Part shown: positions 53,729 through 61,516 of the stretch, in pieces
Position numbering within the stretch: position 1 is the first letter of the stretch
Layout: each line of letters begins with the position of its first letter
Origin: CAVVDY01 sp963815775
Lineage (GTDB): Bacteria > Acidobacteriota > Terriglobia > Terriglobales > Acidobacteriaceae
NCBI GenBank assembly: GCA_963815775.1
Contig: CAWFIB010000029.1
Span: forward strand, 186,001 to 250,000
Length of the DNA: 64,000 nucleotides
Direction of reading: 5' to 3'
Notes under the pieces: model-generated
Database searches by the model: none
Seen by the model: only the letters and a program-made list of their open reading frames with translations
Told to the model about the DNA's origin: nothing
Made by a program: the position numbers and the translations under genes

Positions 53729-54412
53729 TCACCATAAACGATTCTCCTTGCCGGCCAGCAGCCGCTGAATGTTCGCCCGGTGGCGCACAATGATCAGCAA
53801 GGCGGAGAGGCCTATCAGGCTGATCACAAGAGCATTACGCATCGCGGGACAAATCCAGTATGTGGCAAGTGGGAAGACCGCCGCACCAACAATGCTGCCC
53901 AGCGACACATAGCGCGTGATGACAACCAGCAGAACAAACAGCGCCAGGGAAACCAGGACAGCGCGCGGCGCAATAGCCGCAAAAGCGCCGACCGCGGCCG
54001 CAACACCCTTCCCTCCCTTGAAACCCAGCCAGGGCGTGAACATGTGGCCGAGTATGACGCACAAGCCGGCAAGGGCGGCAAGGACGTATGACATCCCAGG
54101 GTCGGCTATGGCGAGTGTGGAGTGCGTGCCCGTTGAAACCGGAATCGCAATATGATCTGGAAGCAACAAAGCGAATGCCACGGCCGCATAGCCTTTAAGC
54201 GCATCCAGCAGCAACGTGGCAATGGCCAGTCCCTTGGAGCCGGTACGCGCCACGTTGGTCGCGCCGATGTTGCCGCTGCCCATCTTGCGAACGTCTTGCC
54301 CGCGGAATATTCGCACCAGCAGATAGCCGAATGGAATGGATCCCAGCAGGAAAGAAACGACTGCGACGATGAGGGTAGTAAATGCCAATTCTCTGATAGG
54401 CACCAGTTGCAC
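53729..54412 (-). CDS. plsY: Acyl-phosphate:glycerol-3-phosphate acyltransferase PlsY
   Basis: 227 residues, five membrane helices. GSGNIGATNVART, FKGGKGVAAAVG and the GHMFTPWLGFKGGKG motifs match the three PlsY motifs. It acylates glycerol-3-phosphate, the product of GpsA, to lysophosphatidic acid. It starts 2 bp after the thpR stop. Confidence 0.92.
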   Translation of the reverse strand: MQLVPIRELAFTTLIVAVVSFLLGSIPFGYLLVRIFRGQDVRKMGSGNIGATNVARTGSKGLAIATLLLDALKGYAAVAFALLLPDHIAIPVSTGTHSTLAIADPGMSYVLAALAGLCVILGHMFTPWLGFKGGKGVAAAVGAFAAIAPRAVLVSLALFVLLVVITRYVSLGSIVGAAVFPLATYWICPAMRNALVISLIGLSALLIIVRHRANIQRLLAGKENRLW

Positions 54413-54414
54413 TG

Positions 54415-54990
54415 CTATCGCAACCAGAAGCTTGCCAACTTGGCATAGCGCGCGCCCGACGGCGACAGCGTGCTCTGATACAGAATGAACTCGTGCGCCG
54501 TCATTGTACCGAACTCAGGCGGCGGCTGGCCCTCCAGTTTCGCGCGCACCTGTTGTAATCCGGGTGCGGGCTTGTCGCCCGGCTGGGAATGCGGGCGTCC
54601 GCTGCCGGCGCGCGCCAGTGTGAGATGCGGATGATATGGGCCTTCATCACGCTGGAAACCGAGTGGCGCAAGCGCGGCACCGATGCTGCTGGCAAGGTTC
54701 TGCAATTCATCGCCCGCTTCGATGCCCACCCAGAACACCCGTGCCCGTTGTGGTGTGGGAAAGAAACCTGCTCCACGAAGCGTCAGCGGAACCGGCACAC
54801 CTGTCACTCCCGACAAGGCAGCCTTGATCTCAATGACCTTCTCTGTTTCGCCGAGGAATTGCAGCGTTACGTGAAACGTCTCCGGCCCGACCCAGCGCAC
54901 GCCGGGAGCGAGCTTTCGCATCTCGTCACGGAAGTGCGTGACCCGGTCACGAATTTCGGCGTCGATATCGAGGGCAACAAAGAGACGCAT
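54415..54990 (-). CDS. thpR: RNA 2',3'-cyclic phosphodiesterase ThpR
   Basis: 191 residues of the 2H phosphoesterase family, with two H-x-T motifs (HVTLQFLGE and HLTLARAG) and the family start RLFVALDID. It opens 2',3'-cyclic phosphate ends of RNA. Lies between cinA and plsY. Confidence 0.92.
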   Translation of the reverse strand: MRLFVALDIDAEIRDRVTHFRDEMRKLAPGVRWVGPETFHVTLQFLGETEKVIEIKAALSGVTGVPVPLTLRGAGFFPTPQRARVFWVGIEAGDELQNLASSIGAALAPLGFQRDEGPYHPHLTLARAGSGRPHSQPGDKPAPGLQQVRAKLEGQPPPEFGTMTAHEFILYQSTLSPSGARYAKLASFWLR

Positions 54991-55100
54991 AACAACTCTA
55001 ATTTTGTGCCGTCCCTAAAGGGACTCGGAATAGTAATCACATCGCTGGCCGCTTTCGGCTTCGCAGCACTTCAAGTTATTGGCTGGGAAGACACGCGGAT

Positions 55101-55158
55101 AAAAGGTCTCAGACTTCTACTTCTCCGTGTCCTCCGTGCCTCCGTGGCAAGACCTTTT
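55101..55158. repeat. Hairpin with CTCCGTG units
   Basis: AAAAGGTCT at 55101-55109 pairs with AGACCTTTT at 55150-55158 around three units of the CTCCGTG type (55123-55147). It is related to the repeat at 11991-12056 and lies in the 172-bp gap between the thpR start and the cinA stop. Confidence 0.65.
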
Positions 55159-55162
55159 CTTC

Positions 55163-56407
55163 TCACATCATGATGCGGCGCACCAGGTCGAGCGCCTGCT
55201 GGCTGGCCCAGCGGCGAATACGTTCGCGATCGCCGGGAAACCGACGTTGCACCACATCTTGCTTCTGGCCATCGGTAACGGCAATGTACACCAAACCAAC
55301 CGGCTTATCTTCCGTACCGCCTCCCGGCCCGGCGATCCCGGTAATGCCCAGGCCGATGTCGGCGTTACAGATCTCGCGAATGTTCTCTGCCAGCGCGATG
55401 GCGACTTCCTTGCTTACCGCGCCGCGTGCTTCGATCATCAGTGGGGGCACATCGGCGAACAGCGTTTTCAGATCGTTCGAGTACACAACGGCTCCTCCCA
55501 GGAAATAGCGGGAGCTGCCGGCAACCGACGTCATGCGCTCGGCGACCATGCCACCGGTACACGACTCCGCTACGGCCAGCGTCGCCCCGCGCATCTGCAG
55601 GTAGTAGCCGACGATTTCCTCCAGCGATTCGCCAGCAGTAGAGAAAACGGCATCGCCTAACTCGTCTTCCAGTTCACCGGCCAGCGCAGCAATACGTTTT
55701 TCGGCTTCGCCTTTGGTTTCTGCGGTTGTTCGCAAATGGAACTCCACCTGGCCTTGTCCGGCTAGCACGGTGGTCTCGATGTTGGGATACTTCTTGTAGA
55801 TCGGTGCGGTGCGCGCATCAGCCGCCGACTCCGCCAGCATTGCCGTCTTGATGATGCGCGTGGCAATGGCCGAAGGAGGAGCGGCCTGCCGCAGTCGCGG
55901 CATGATGTCCCTCTCCCACATGGCCTTCAACTCATGGGGAGGCCCCGGCAGCAGCATGATGATCTGCAGCCGGCCATTCTCGCTGCGTTCCAACCACTGC
56001 CCCGGCGCTGTCCCCAACGTGTTTGGGATGATGGTTGCTCCGCTGATGACGTCGGCCTGCTGGGCGTTGTTTTCCGGCATGGAGATACGGCGCTCGGCAA
56101 AGCGCTTATACATCGCCGCCACCAAATCGTGGTCGCGGCGGAGGTCCAACCCCAGCGCCTCAGCAACGCACTCGCGCGTCAGATCGTCCTCGGTGGGCCC
56201 GAGTCCGCCCATAAAAATGACAATGTCGGAGCGAGAAATGGCGGTCCGTGCGGCATCTGTCAGATTCAGGCGATGATCGCCAACGATGGTCTTGAACGCC
56301 AGATTGATGCCGAGTTCGTTGAGCTGGCCGGTCAGGTACAGGGAATTGGTGTCTTGCCGGAAGGGAGTGAGCATCTCCGAACCGACGGCCACGATTTCGG
56401 CGATCAC
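55163..56407 (-). CDS. cinA: CinA family nicotinamide-nucleotide amidase
   Basis: 414 residues. N-terminal MoCF/COG1058-like domain with AEIVAVGSEMLTPFRQDTNS, GGLGPTEDDLT, and the C-terminal PncC-like deamidase domain with AVAESCTGGMVAERMT, GITGIAGPGGG and KPVGLVYIAV. It recycles pyridine nucleotides and is linked to competence or DNA damage in some bacteria. First gene of the minus-strand run. Confidence 0.93.
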   Translation of the reverse strand: MIAEIVAVGSEMLTPFRQDTNSLYLTGQLNELGINLAFKTIVGDHRLNLTDAARTAISRSDIVIFMGGLGPTEDDLTRECVAEALGLDLRRDHDLVAAMYKRFAERRISMPENNAQQADVISGATIIPNTLGTAPGQWLERSENGRLQIIMLLPGPPHELKAMWERDIMPRLRQAAPPSAIATRIIKTAMLAESAADARTAPIYKKYPNIETTVLAGQGQVEFHLRTTAETKGEAEKRIAALAGELEDELGDAVFSTAGESLEEIVGYYLQMRGATLAVAESCTGGMVAERMTSVAGSSRYFLGGAVVYSNDLKTLFADVPPLMIEARGAVSKEVAIALAENIREICNADIGLGITGIAGPGGGTEDKPVGLVYIAVTDGQKQDVVQRRFPGDRERIRRWASQQALDLVRRIMM

Positions 56408-56527
56408 GCGTCAAGTCTAGCACCGGGTAAGAGCCGCCGGCTGCCAGCTATCAGCGGGACCCACCAGGCAGTGGGCGGAACCTTTGGTGAAGGTGGGGGC
56501 GCAAGTTGTGTAACGGCGATTTAACAG

Positions 56528-57895
56528 CTATTTCGGATTACTTCCGAGTCGCCGACCATCTACTTTGGCCGCAGGGAGTCGTCCTTTGTTGACGTCTTTT
56601 GCGACATACATTGACTTGTCTGCGGCGGTAAGAACTTCGTCTGCAGTGCTTCCATTGTCAGGGTAAAGCGCTACCCCAATGCTAGCGCCAAGGAACACAA
56701 CCTTGCCTTCCACCTCAAACGGTGAAGTGAACACGGTCTGCAGGGCGCAAGCTACAACCTGCGCTCCTCGCTTGTCGGCAACCTCCGCAAGCACCGTAAA
56801 TTCATCGCCTCCGCTTCGGGAGAGCGTGTCAGAGGCCCGCAGCCTGGCCCGAATCCGCTGAACGACACTAGTTAGCACCAAGTCCCCGACATTATGTCCG
56901 AGAGTGTCATTAACGTTCTTGAAGCCGTCCAGGTCGAGAGCCAGAATAGCCACTTTTCCATTTTGCCGGCTGGCTCGGGCAAGCGCCTGCCCAAGTCTGT
57001 CCGCTAGAAGTCGGCGGTTCGCCACCCCTGTCAGTGCGTCGTGGGTCGCAAGGTACTCGTTCTTCTCGAGCGCGTTCTGCAGTTCCGCTATCAACTCTTC
57101 GCGTTCTGCTAAGGCTCGTTTCAACGGAGTGATTTCGACGGCGGCGCAGGTGACTCCGGCAACTGCTCCTCTCCGATCAAGCAGCGCTTCGACAGTCAAG
57201 TCAAAGTAACGTTTCTCGCCGTGCAAAGTGACACTTACTTCGGATCGAGCAGGGTCACCACCCTCCAACACGGATTGCTTTATCGCAGTCAGCCGAGCAC
57301 CCTCTTCGCCAGCAAGAATTTCGGCGTCGTTACGCCCAAGATACTGCTGCGGCTCCATCCGGGGGAGAGCTGCGCCACTAATCCACGTATACTTAAGCTC
57401 TCGATCCTGGTTGCACACAATAACTGAAGAATTCGCAAGGGCAACCCGGAAACGTTGTTCGCTCAGTCGCAACGCAGCTTCGGCTCGACTCCGCTCCGTG
57501 ACATCGTGTGCCATACCGCGCACGATGGGTTCGGAACCACAATCGGTTCGCAGGGTATTGTGGTATTCCCAAATTCTGCGTTCTCCCCCGCGCGTGAGAA
57601 GCATCATCGAACCCTCAGAGAAACCATCCCTCCGGATTTGGGCCAAATACTCGTCGAATTGCTCACGATATTCGGGAGCCAGAAGGCTTCGCATCGGTTG
57701 CTGCAGTAATTCCTCGACCTCATAACCTAGGAGCCGCGCCGGCAGTGGATTGACGGACAGTAGCCTGCCCGAGAGATCATGAGTGCACAACAGATCCCGG
57801 CTATGCTGGACCAGATCACGGTATAGATCTTCGTCTTTCCGAACTGCTGCGTGTGGCCGTTTCTGCCGCGAAGGGTTGTTCTTTTTAGGGGCCAA
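56528..57895 (-). CDS. PAS-PAS-GGDEF diguanylate cyclase
   Basis: 455 residues: PAS 1 (RDLVQHSRDLLCTHDLSGRLLSVNPL), PAS 2 (FRVALANSSVIVCNQDRELKYTWIS), a short coiled linker and a GGDEF domain with LTGVANRRL, GHNVGDLVL and RSGGDEF intact; the inhibitory I-site RxxD is RASD five residues before. It makes c-di-GMP. No EAL and no membrane helix, so cytosolic. Starts with TTG right after a TGA; GAGGTG upstream. Confidence 0.9.
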   Translation of the reverse strand: MAPKKNNPSRQKRPHAAVRKDEDLYRDLVQHSRDLLCTHDLSGRLLSVNPLPARLLGYEVEELLQQPMRSLLAPEYREQFDEYLAQIRRDGFSEGSMMLLTRGGERRIWEYHNTLRTDCGSEPIVRGMAHDVTERSRAEAALRLSEQRFRVALANSSVIVCNQDRELKYTWISGAALPRMEPQQYLGRNDAEILAGEEGARLTAIKQSVLEGGDPARSEVSVTLHGEKRYFDLTVEALLDRRGAVAGVTCAAVEITPLKRALAEREELIAELQNALEKNEYLATHDALTGVANRRLLADRLGQALARASRQNGKVAILALDLDGFKNVNDTLGHNVGDLVLTSVVQRIRARLRASDTLSRSGGDEFTVLAEVADKRGAQVVACALQTVFTSPFEVEGKVVFLGASIGVALYPDNGSTADEVLTAADKSMYVAKDVNKGRLPAAKVDGRRLGSNPK

Positions 57896-57972
57896 TCACG
57901 CACCTCGAAGGCAGGAGCCATGTAACAGAGGGCCAGACTCGAACAACATCGACACTTACCCCTTATTTATAC

Positions 57973-58422
57973 ATGTTCGAGATGAGCGGAAGATACAACC
58001 GAAGTGTGCCCATAACGTACGAAATTGACGCCGATAAGAGAACGATTCGGACCAAGGGCGGCGGGTATGTGACGTTGAAAGAGGTCATCGATCATCTGCG
58101 GGTTTTGGAGCAAGATCCCCGATGCCCTGAGCGCGCCGACGTCTTTCTAGACCTGAGTGAAGTGGATTCTTTGCCTGAGACTCCCCAAATCTCGACCCTC
58201 GTCGGTGAGCTGGAGAGGACCCGTGCCAAGGTTCGCTTCGATGCGTGTGCAATCCTGGTCAAGGGCAACGCTCTTTTCGGCACGATGAGGATGTTTGAGG
58301 CACTGGCAGGCGAACTCTTTCGCGGGACGCGCACTTTCCGGATCGCGACCGAGGCAGAGGCATGGCTCGTGTCACAGAAATCGCTGACCGAGGACAAACC
58401 GGCGGACGGGAGCGAATGCTAG
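57973..58422 (+). CDS. STAS/SpoIIAA-like protein
   Basis: 149 residues, alpha/beta: TYEIDADKRTIRTKGGGYVTLKEVIDHLRVL, ADVFLDLSEVDSLPETPQISTLV and FRIATEAEAWLVSQ. This matches the SpoIIAA-like/STAS group of small regulatory domains. The ATG at 57973 or the one at 57985 could be used; neither has a strong ribosome site. It is divergent from the GGDEF gene, 77 bp apart. Confidence 0.7.
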   Translation: MFEMSGRYNRSVPITYEIDADKRTIRTKGGGYVTLKEVIDHLRVLEQDPRCPERADVFLDLSEVDSLPETPQISTLVGELERTRAKVRFDACAILVKGNALFGTMRMFEALAGELFRGTRTFRIATEAEAWLVSQKSLTEDKPADGSEC

Positions 58423-58580
58423 ACCCTGCGTAGGGAACTTTGGTCCTGGCTCGTTGATGAAATCAGGTGTTATCTCAACTGGCCTGCACCAAAGCCATGC
58501 CGCAGCCATGCCGGAGCCTAAGAGGGGCTACGGTAAATCGGATAGCGCTACCCAATATTCCGCCTCGCTGCATCCACCCC

Positions 58581-58666
58581 GCGAGCGTAAAACCGGCGCT
58601 CGCGGACTAAAGTCCGCCCCGTTTCCAGAAAAAGAGGCCCTTTGCGGCACGACTTCAAGTCGTGCC
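58581..58666. repeat. REP-like palindrome cluster upstream of the DinB relic
   Basis: Three inverted repeats in 86 bp: GCGAGCG/CGCTCGC (58581-58587 and 58597-58603), GCGGACT-AA-AGTCCGC (58602-58617), and GGCACGACTT-C-AAGTCGTGCC arms (58646-58666). The DinB relic starts 14 bp downstream. Confidence 0.8.
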
Positions 58667-58679
58667 CTGACGCGGAGCT

Positions 58680-58940
58680 TCCATTCACTCGACTCTCGAG
58701 CAGAGCTGCAAAGATGCCGAGGCTTGCCTGAAAGCTATGAGTGGCCAGGCGGCGAAGAGCGGCTGGACGCTGATCGTGCAGGGCAATATGACATTCACCC
58801 GGCCGAAAATCGAAGTGCTGCGGGCGATCATGCTGAACCACTGGTATCACCATTGCGGCCAGCTCTCGGTGTACCTGCATATGCTGGACGTGCCCGTGCC
58901 GGTCATCTATGGCCGCAGCGCGGACGAAGGGCCTTTCCCC
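58680..58940 (+). pseudogene. DinB family protein relic (C-terminal half)
   Basis: One frame reads STLEQSCKDAEACLKAMSG, then MLNHWYHHCGQLSVYLHMLDVPVPVIYGRSADEGPF, the conserved C-terminal half of DinB-type four-helix proteins with its metal-ligand His-His pair. The N-terminal half with the third histidine ligand is missing and a palindromic repeat cluster lies at its place. The rest of 58423-58986 shows no gene. Confidence 0.75.
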
Positions 58941-58986
58941 GGAACTACCTCGGCGAGCACCAGAAACAGGGCCGGGGATCCAGCCC

Positions 58987-61320
58987 TTACGGCGTAACCG
59001 TCAGCACTTTCTGCACGGGTGTGTTGTCCGAGGTCGCTGAGATCGTCACCTGGGTCTGCTGGTTGACCGGATAGGTGGTGATGACAAAGATGGCTTGGGT
59101 CTGACCTCCCGGCACCGTTACAGAAGGCGGCACGCTGGCCACCTGCGGGTTGCTGCTGCTAAGAGCAACGGGCTGTCCCGCGCTGCATGCGGGATACGAG
59201 AGATAGACTGTGGCGTTCACGCTGTTGCCGCCCTTTACCGGACTAGGGAAATCCAGCTGAGACGGGGGTGGCGGCGTGACCGTGTACGTGTTCATCACTA
59301 CCGATATTCCTGAGAAGGCCGTCAGCGTCACCGGCACGTTGTTGCACTGAGGCGTGGTTGTAATCGGAACGAGCGCGTAGTAGCTGCCTTCCGGAACCTT
59401 CACGGTTGACGGCACGCTGGCCACCTGCGGATTATTGCTTTTCATGTTCACGAGCCATCCGCCGGGAGGAGCAGCAGCTCCGAGCACCGGAGCAAGCTGT
59501 GCCGGAGCACCCCCGGGGCCGGACGACGGGTAAACATCCACTCGCTCCAGTGCGGGCTGGAGGTACAGGTCGGTACCGGCGTTCGCTCCGTTCAGGCTGG
59601 CATTGATCGGACTGATGTGCTGGCTATCAACGAATGAAGTCGTAATCGGAAAGTTCGCGGTGAGCGCGCCCTGAGGAACCGTAACATTTGCGGGCACGTG
59701 GCTGTAACCGTCGCCGCTCAGCGACACGCTCACGCCGCCGGGAGGAGCCGGTTCATTCAAGGCTACTGTGCCGGTGGCGGGCGCTCCGCCAATGACGCCC
59801 CCCGGCTCGACGACGTCCGCACCCAGCAGTGGCCAGACCGTGAGCGTGTTCTGGCCTACCCCCGATGCAGTTATCACGGCCGGCGAATCCTGCGTGACCA
59901 ATGGCGAGGCGGCACTGGTCGCGATGAAGGTCGCGCTACGCTGACCCTCCGGTATTGTGACACTCGGCGGCACCTGAACCAGTTCCCCCGCGTTGCTGCT
60001 TAGGGGTACGACCGTGCCTCCCGGCGGGGCCGCCTGTGCCAGGGTGACGGTGCCGGTGGAAGTGCTTGCGTTCAACAGGTAGCGCGGCGACAGCGCAAGC
60101 GAAGCCTGCGTGGGAGGTGGATTGAAATTCTGCAATCCTTTGGGGAAGGGACGATAGAGGGGATCACCGATGTTGAGAATCATCCACTTCAGCCAGCGCG
60201 TGTTTCGGAGAAAGGCATCGCCGACGTTGGCCCCCTGAAAGAGATCGCGGAAGGTCCCTCCGGGGCGGACCAGACCTCCCAGCTCTGGCTCATTCACCGC
60301 GCCGGTGGTGACAGTGATTCCCTTGATAATGGCATTGGCCGACCAGTTCGGCCCGCCTCGGGGGTTCAAGGCCGAAGCGCTGTCGAGGTGAAAACCGATG
60401 GCGCCGGTGTTCCAGGCGAAGGCGTCGTTGTAGTTGTTGTAGCTGTACCAACCGGAGTAAAGCGCCGCGCCGGGGCAGTCGGGAGCGGGGGGCGTGCCGA
60501 ACTCCTGCGGATTGGAATCTTCCAGCACTGGGAACCCTGCCAGCCCGGAAAACGTCGCTGCCTGATGCAGGTCCCAGTCGCCTTCGCCGTAATCGGAGTC
60601 ATCGACGCCCGAAATGTCTCCAAAGCGCCTGTCCAGGCAGGCTTGCCCTGACAGACCGGAATGTTCCGCAGCGATAGCCTTGTCGACCAGCCCTTTGGCC
60701 AAATCGGCAGTAGGCGCGTCCAGCCGCCACACCGAATAGATCAACTTTCCGGCAACTTGATTGCGCCACGCGGAGAACGAAAGGAAAGGCTGATAGACGT
60801 TTCCCTGGCTCTGCGAGTCGGCATAGTACGGCTGAAGTTGCGTGAGATAAGGGTAAGGGAAGAAGTCCTGAGTTGAATAGACGTTCCAGATGTCGGCGAC
60901 ATATTGATCAAGCGAGTAGAAGAGAGGACTGGTTGAGCCGACGACGTCATATGGCGTCTGATAGGTGAAAACGATATAGAGAATCCTGGCCGGTCCAACA
61001 GCATTGAGGCAGTTCTGCACCGGAATCTTTACCGAGGAGACGTACTGGTCCCAGGTGAGCTTGTCGGTGGCGGGCGGAGTTATGGGACACAGATTTTGGA
61101 TCGGTACGACGCGCTTGGCAATGTAGTAGTTCGCCACTGAAACAGAGTCGGAATTGTTGGCGTTGTAAACCACGAGCGTGCGCAAGGCCAGGCTGTTCGC
61201 CGTCTGGGCCTCGGCGCAAGGTTCGCTAAGGGCGAAAGCCGCCAGCCACCCAAGGGCCACGAGTATCGAAACTAAAAGGCGATGAGATGATGCAAGAGGC
61301 CGGAACTGATTGTGAGGCAT
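58987..61320 (-). CDS. TIGR03790 family secreted protein with C-terminal tandem beta modules
   Basis: 777 residues. Signal peptide (RLLVSILVALGWLAAFALS). Residues 40-390 match the TIGR03790 family (LVVYNANNSDSVSVANYYIAKR, AKRVVPIQNLCPI). After a Pro-rich linker, residues 410-777 hold about four tandem beta modules with the pattern V-P-x-x-V-x-V-P-x-G (VPPSVTIPEGQRS, VPANVTVPQGALT, VPSTVKVPEGSYY, VPPSVTVPGGQTQ). I start at ATG 61320; the ribosome site is weak. Role likely extracellular; no enzymatic motif known. Confidence 0.8.
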   Translation of the reverse strand: MPHNQFRPLASSHRLLVSILVALGWLAAFALSEPCAEAQTANSLALRTLVVYNANNSDSVSVANYYIAKRVVPIQNLCPITPPATDKLTWDQYVSSVKIPVQNCLNAVGPARILYIVFTYQTPYDVVGSTSPLFYSLDQYVADIWNVYSTQDFFPYPYLTQLQPYYADSQSQGNVYQPFLSFSAWRNQVAGKLIYSVWRLDAPTADLAKGLVDKAIAAEHSGLSGQACLDRRFGDISGVDDSDYGEGDWDLHQAATFSGLAGFPVLEDSNPQEFGTPPAPDCPGAALYSGWYSYNNYNDAFAWNTGAIGFHLDSASALNPRGGPNWSANAIIKGITVTTGAVNEPELGGLVRPGGTFRDLFQGANVGDAFLRNTRWLKWMILNIGDPLYRPFPKGLQNFNPPPTQASLALSPRYLLNASTSTGTVTLAQAAPPGGTVVPLSSNAGELVQVPPSVTIPEGQRSATFIATSAASPLVTQDSPAVITASGVGQNTLTVWPLLGADVVEPGGVIGGAPATGTVALNEPAPPGGVSVSLSGDGYSHVPANVTVPQGALTANFPITTSFVDSQHISPINASLNGANAGTDLYLQPALERVDVYPSSGPGGAPAQLAPVLGAAAPPGGWLVNMKSNNPQVASVPSTVKVPEGSYYALVPITTTPQCNNVPVTLTAFSGISVVMNTYTVTPPPPSQLDFPSPVKGGNSVNATVYLSYPACSAGQPVALSSSNPQVASVPPSVTVPGGQTQAIFVITTYPVNQQTQVTISATSDNTPVQKVLTVTP

Positions 61321-61516
61321 GACAACTACCCAAGAGTGAATTGCGGAACGGCGCAGACGAACATGGCGAAGAGCGACCGCAGGATTATACCCCAATCTCA
61401 AGCGTATTCGCGTGCTACCTTCTGCGCCAAGCAACGTCAAACCTATGCCCCGCAGGACTCCGGCTTAAAGCATTGACCCCAAATTAGGAACGTCATACGA
61501 TTCGCCATCGGGACTT

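Noticed and set aside
53724..53790. ATG at 53790 as start of gpsA
   Set aside because: It would extend into plsY; the conserved Rossmann strand begins at the GTG at 53724.
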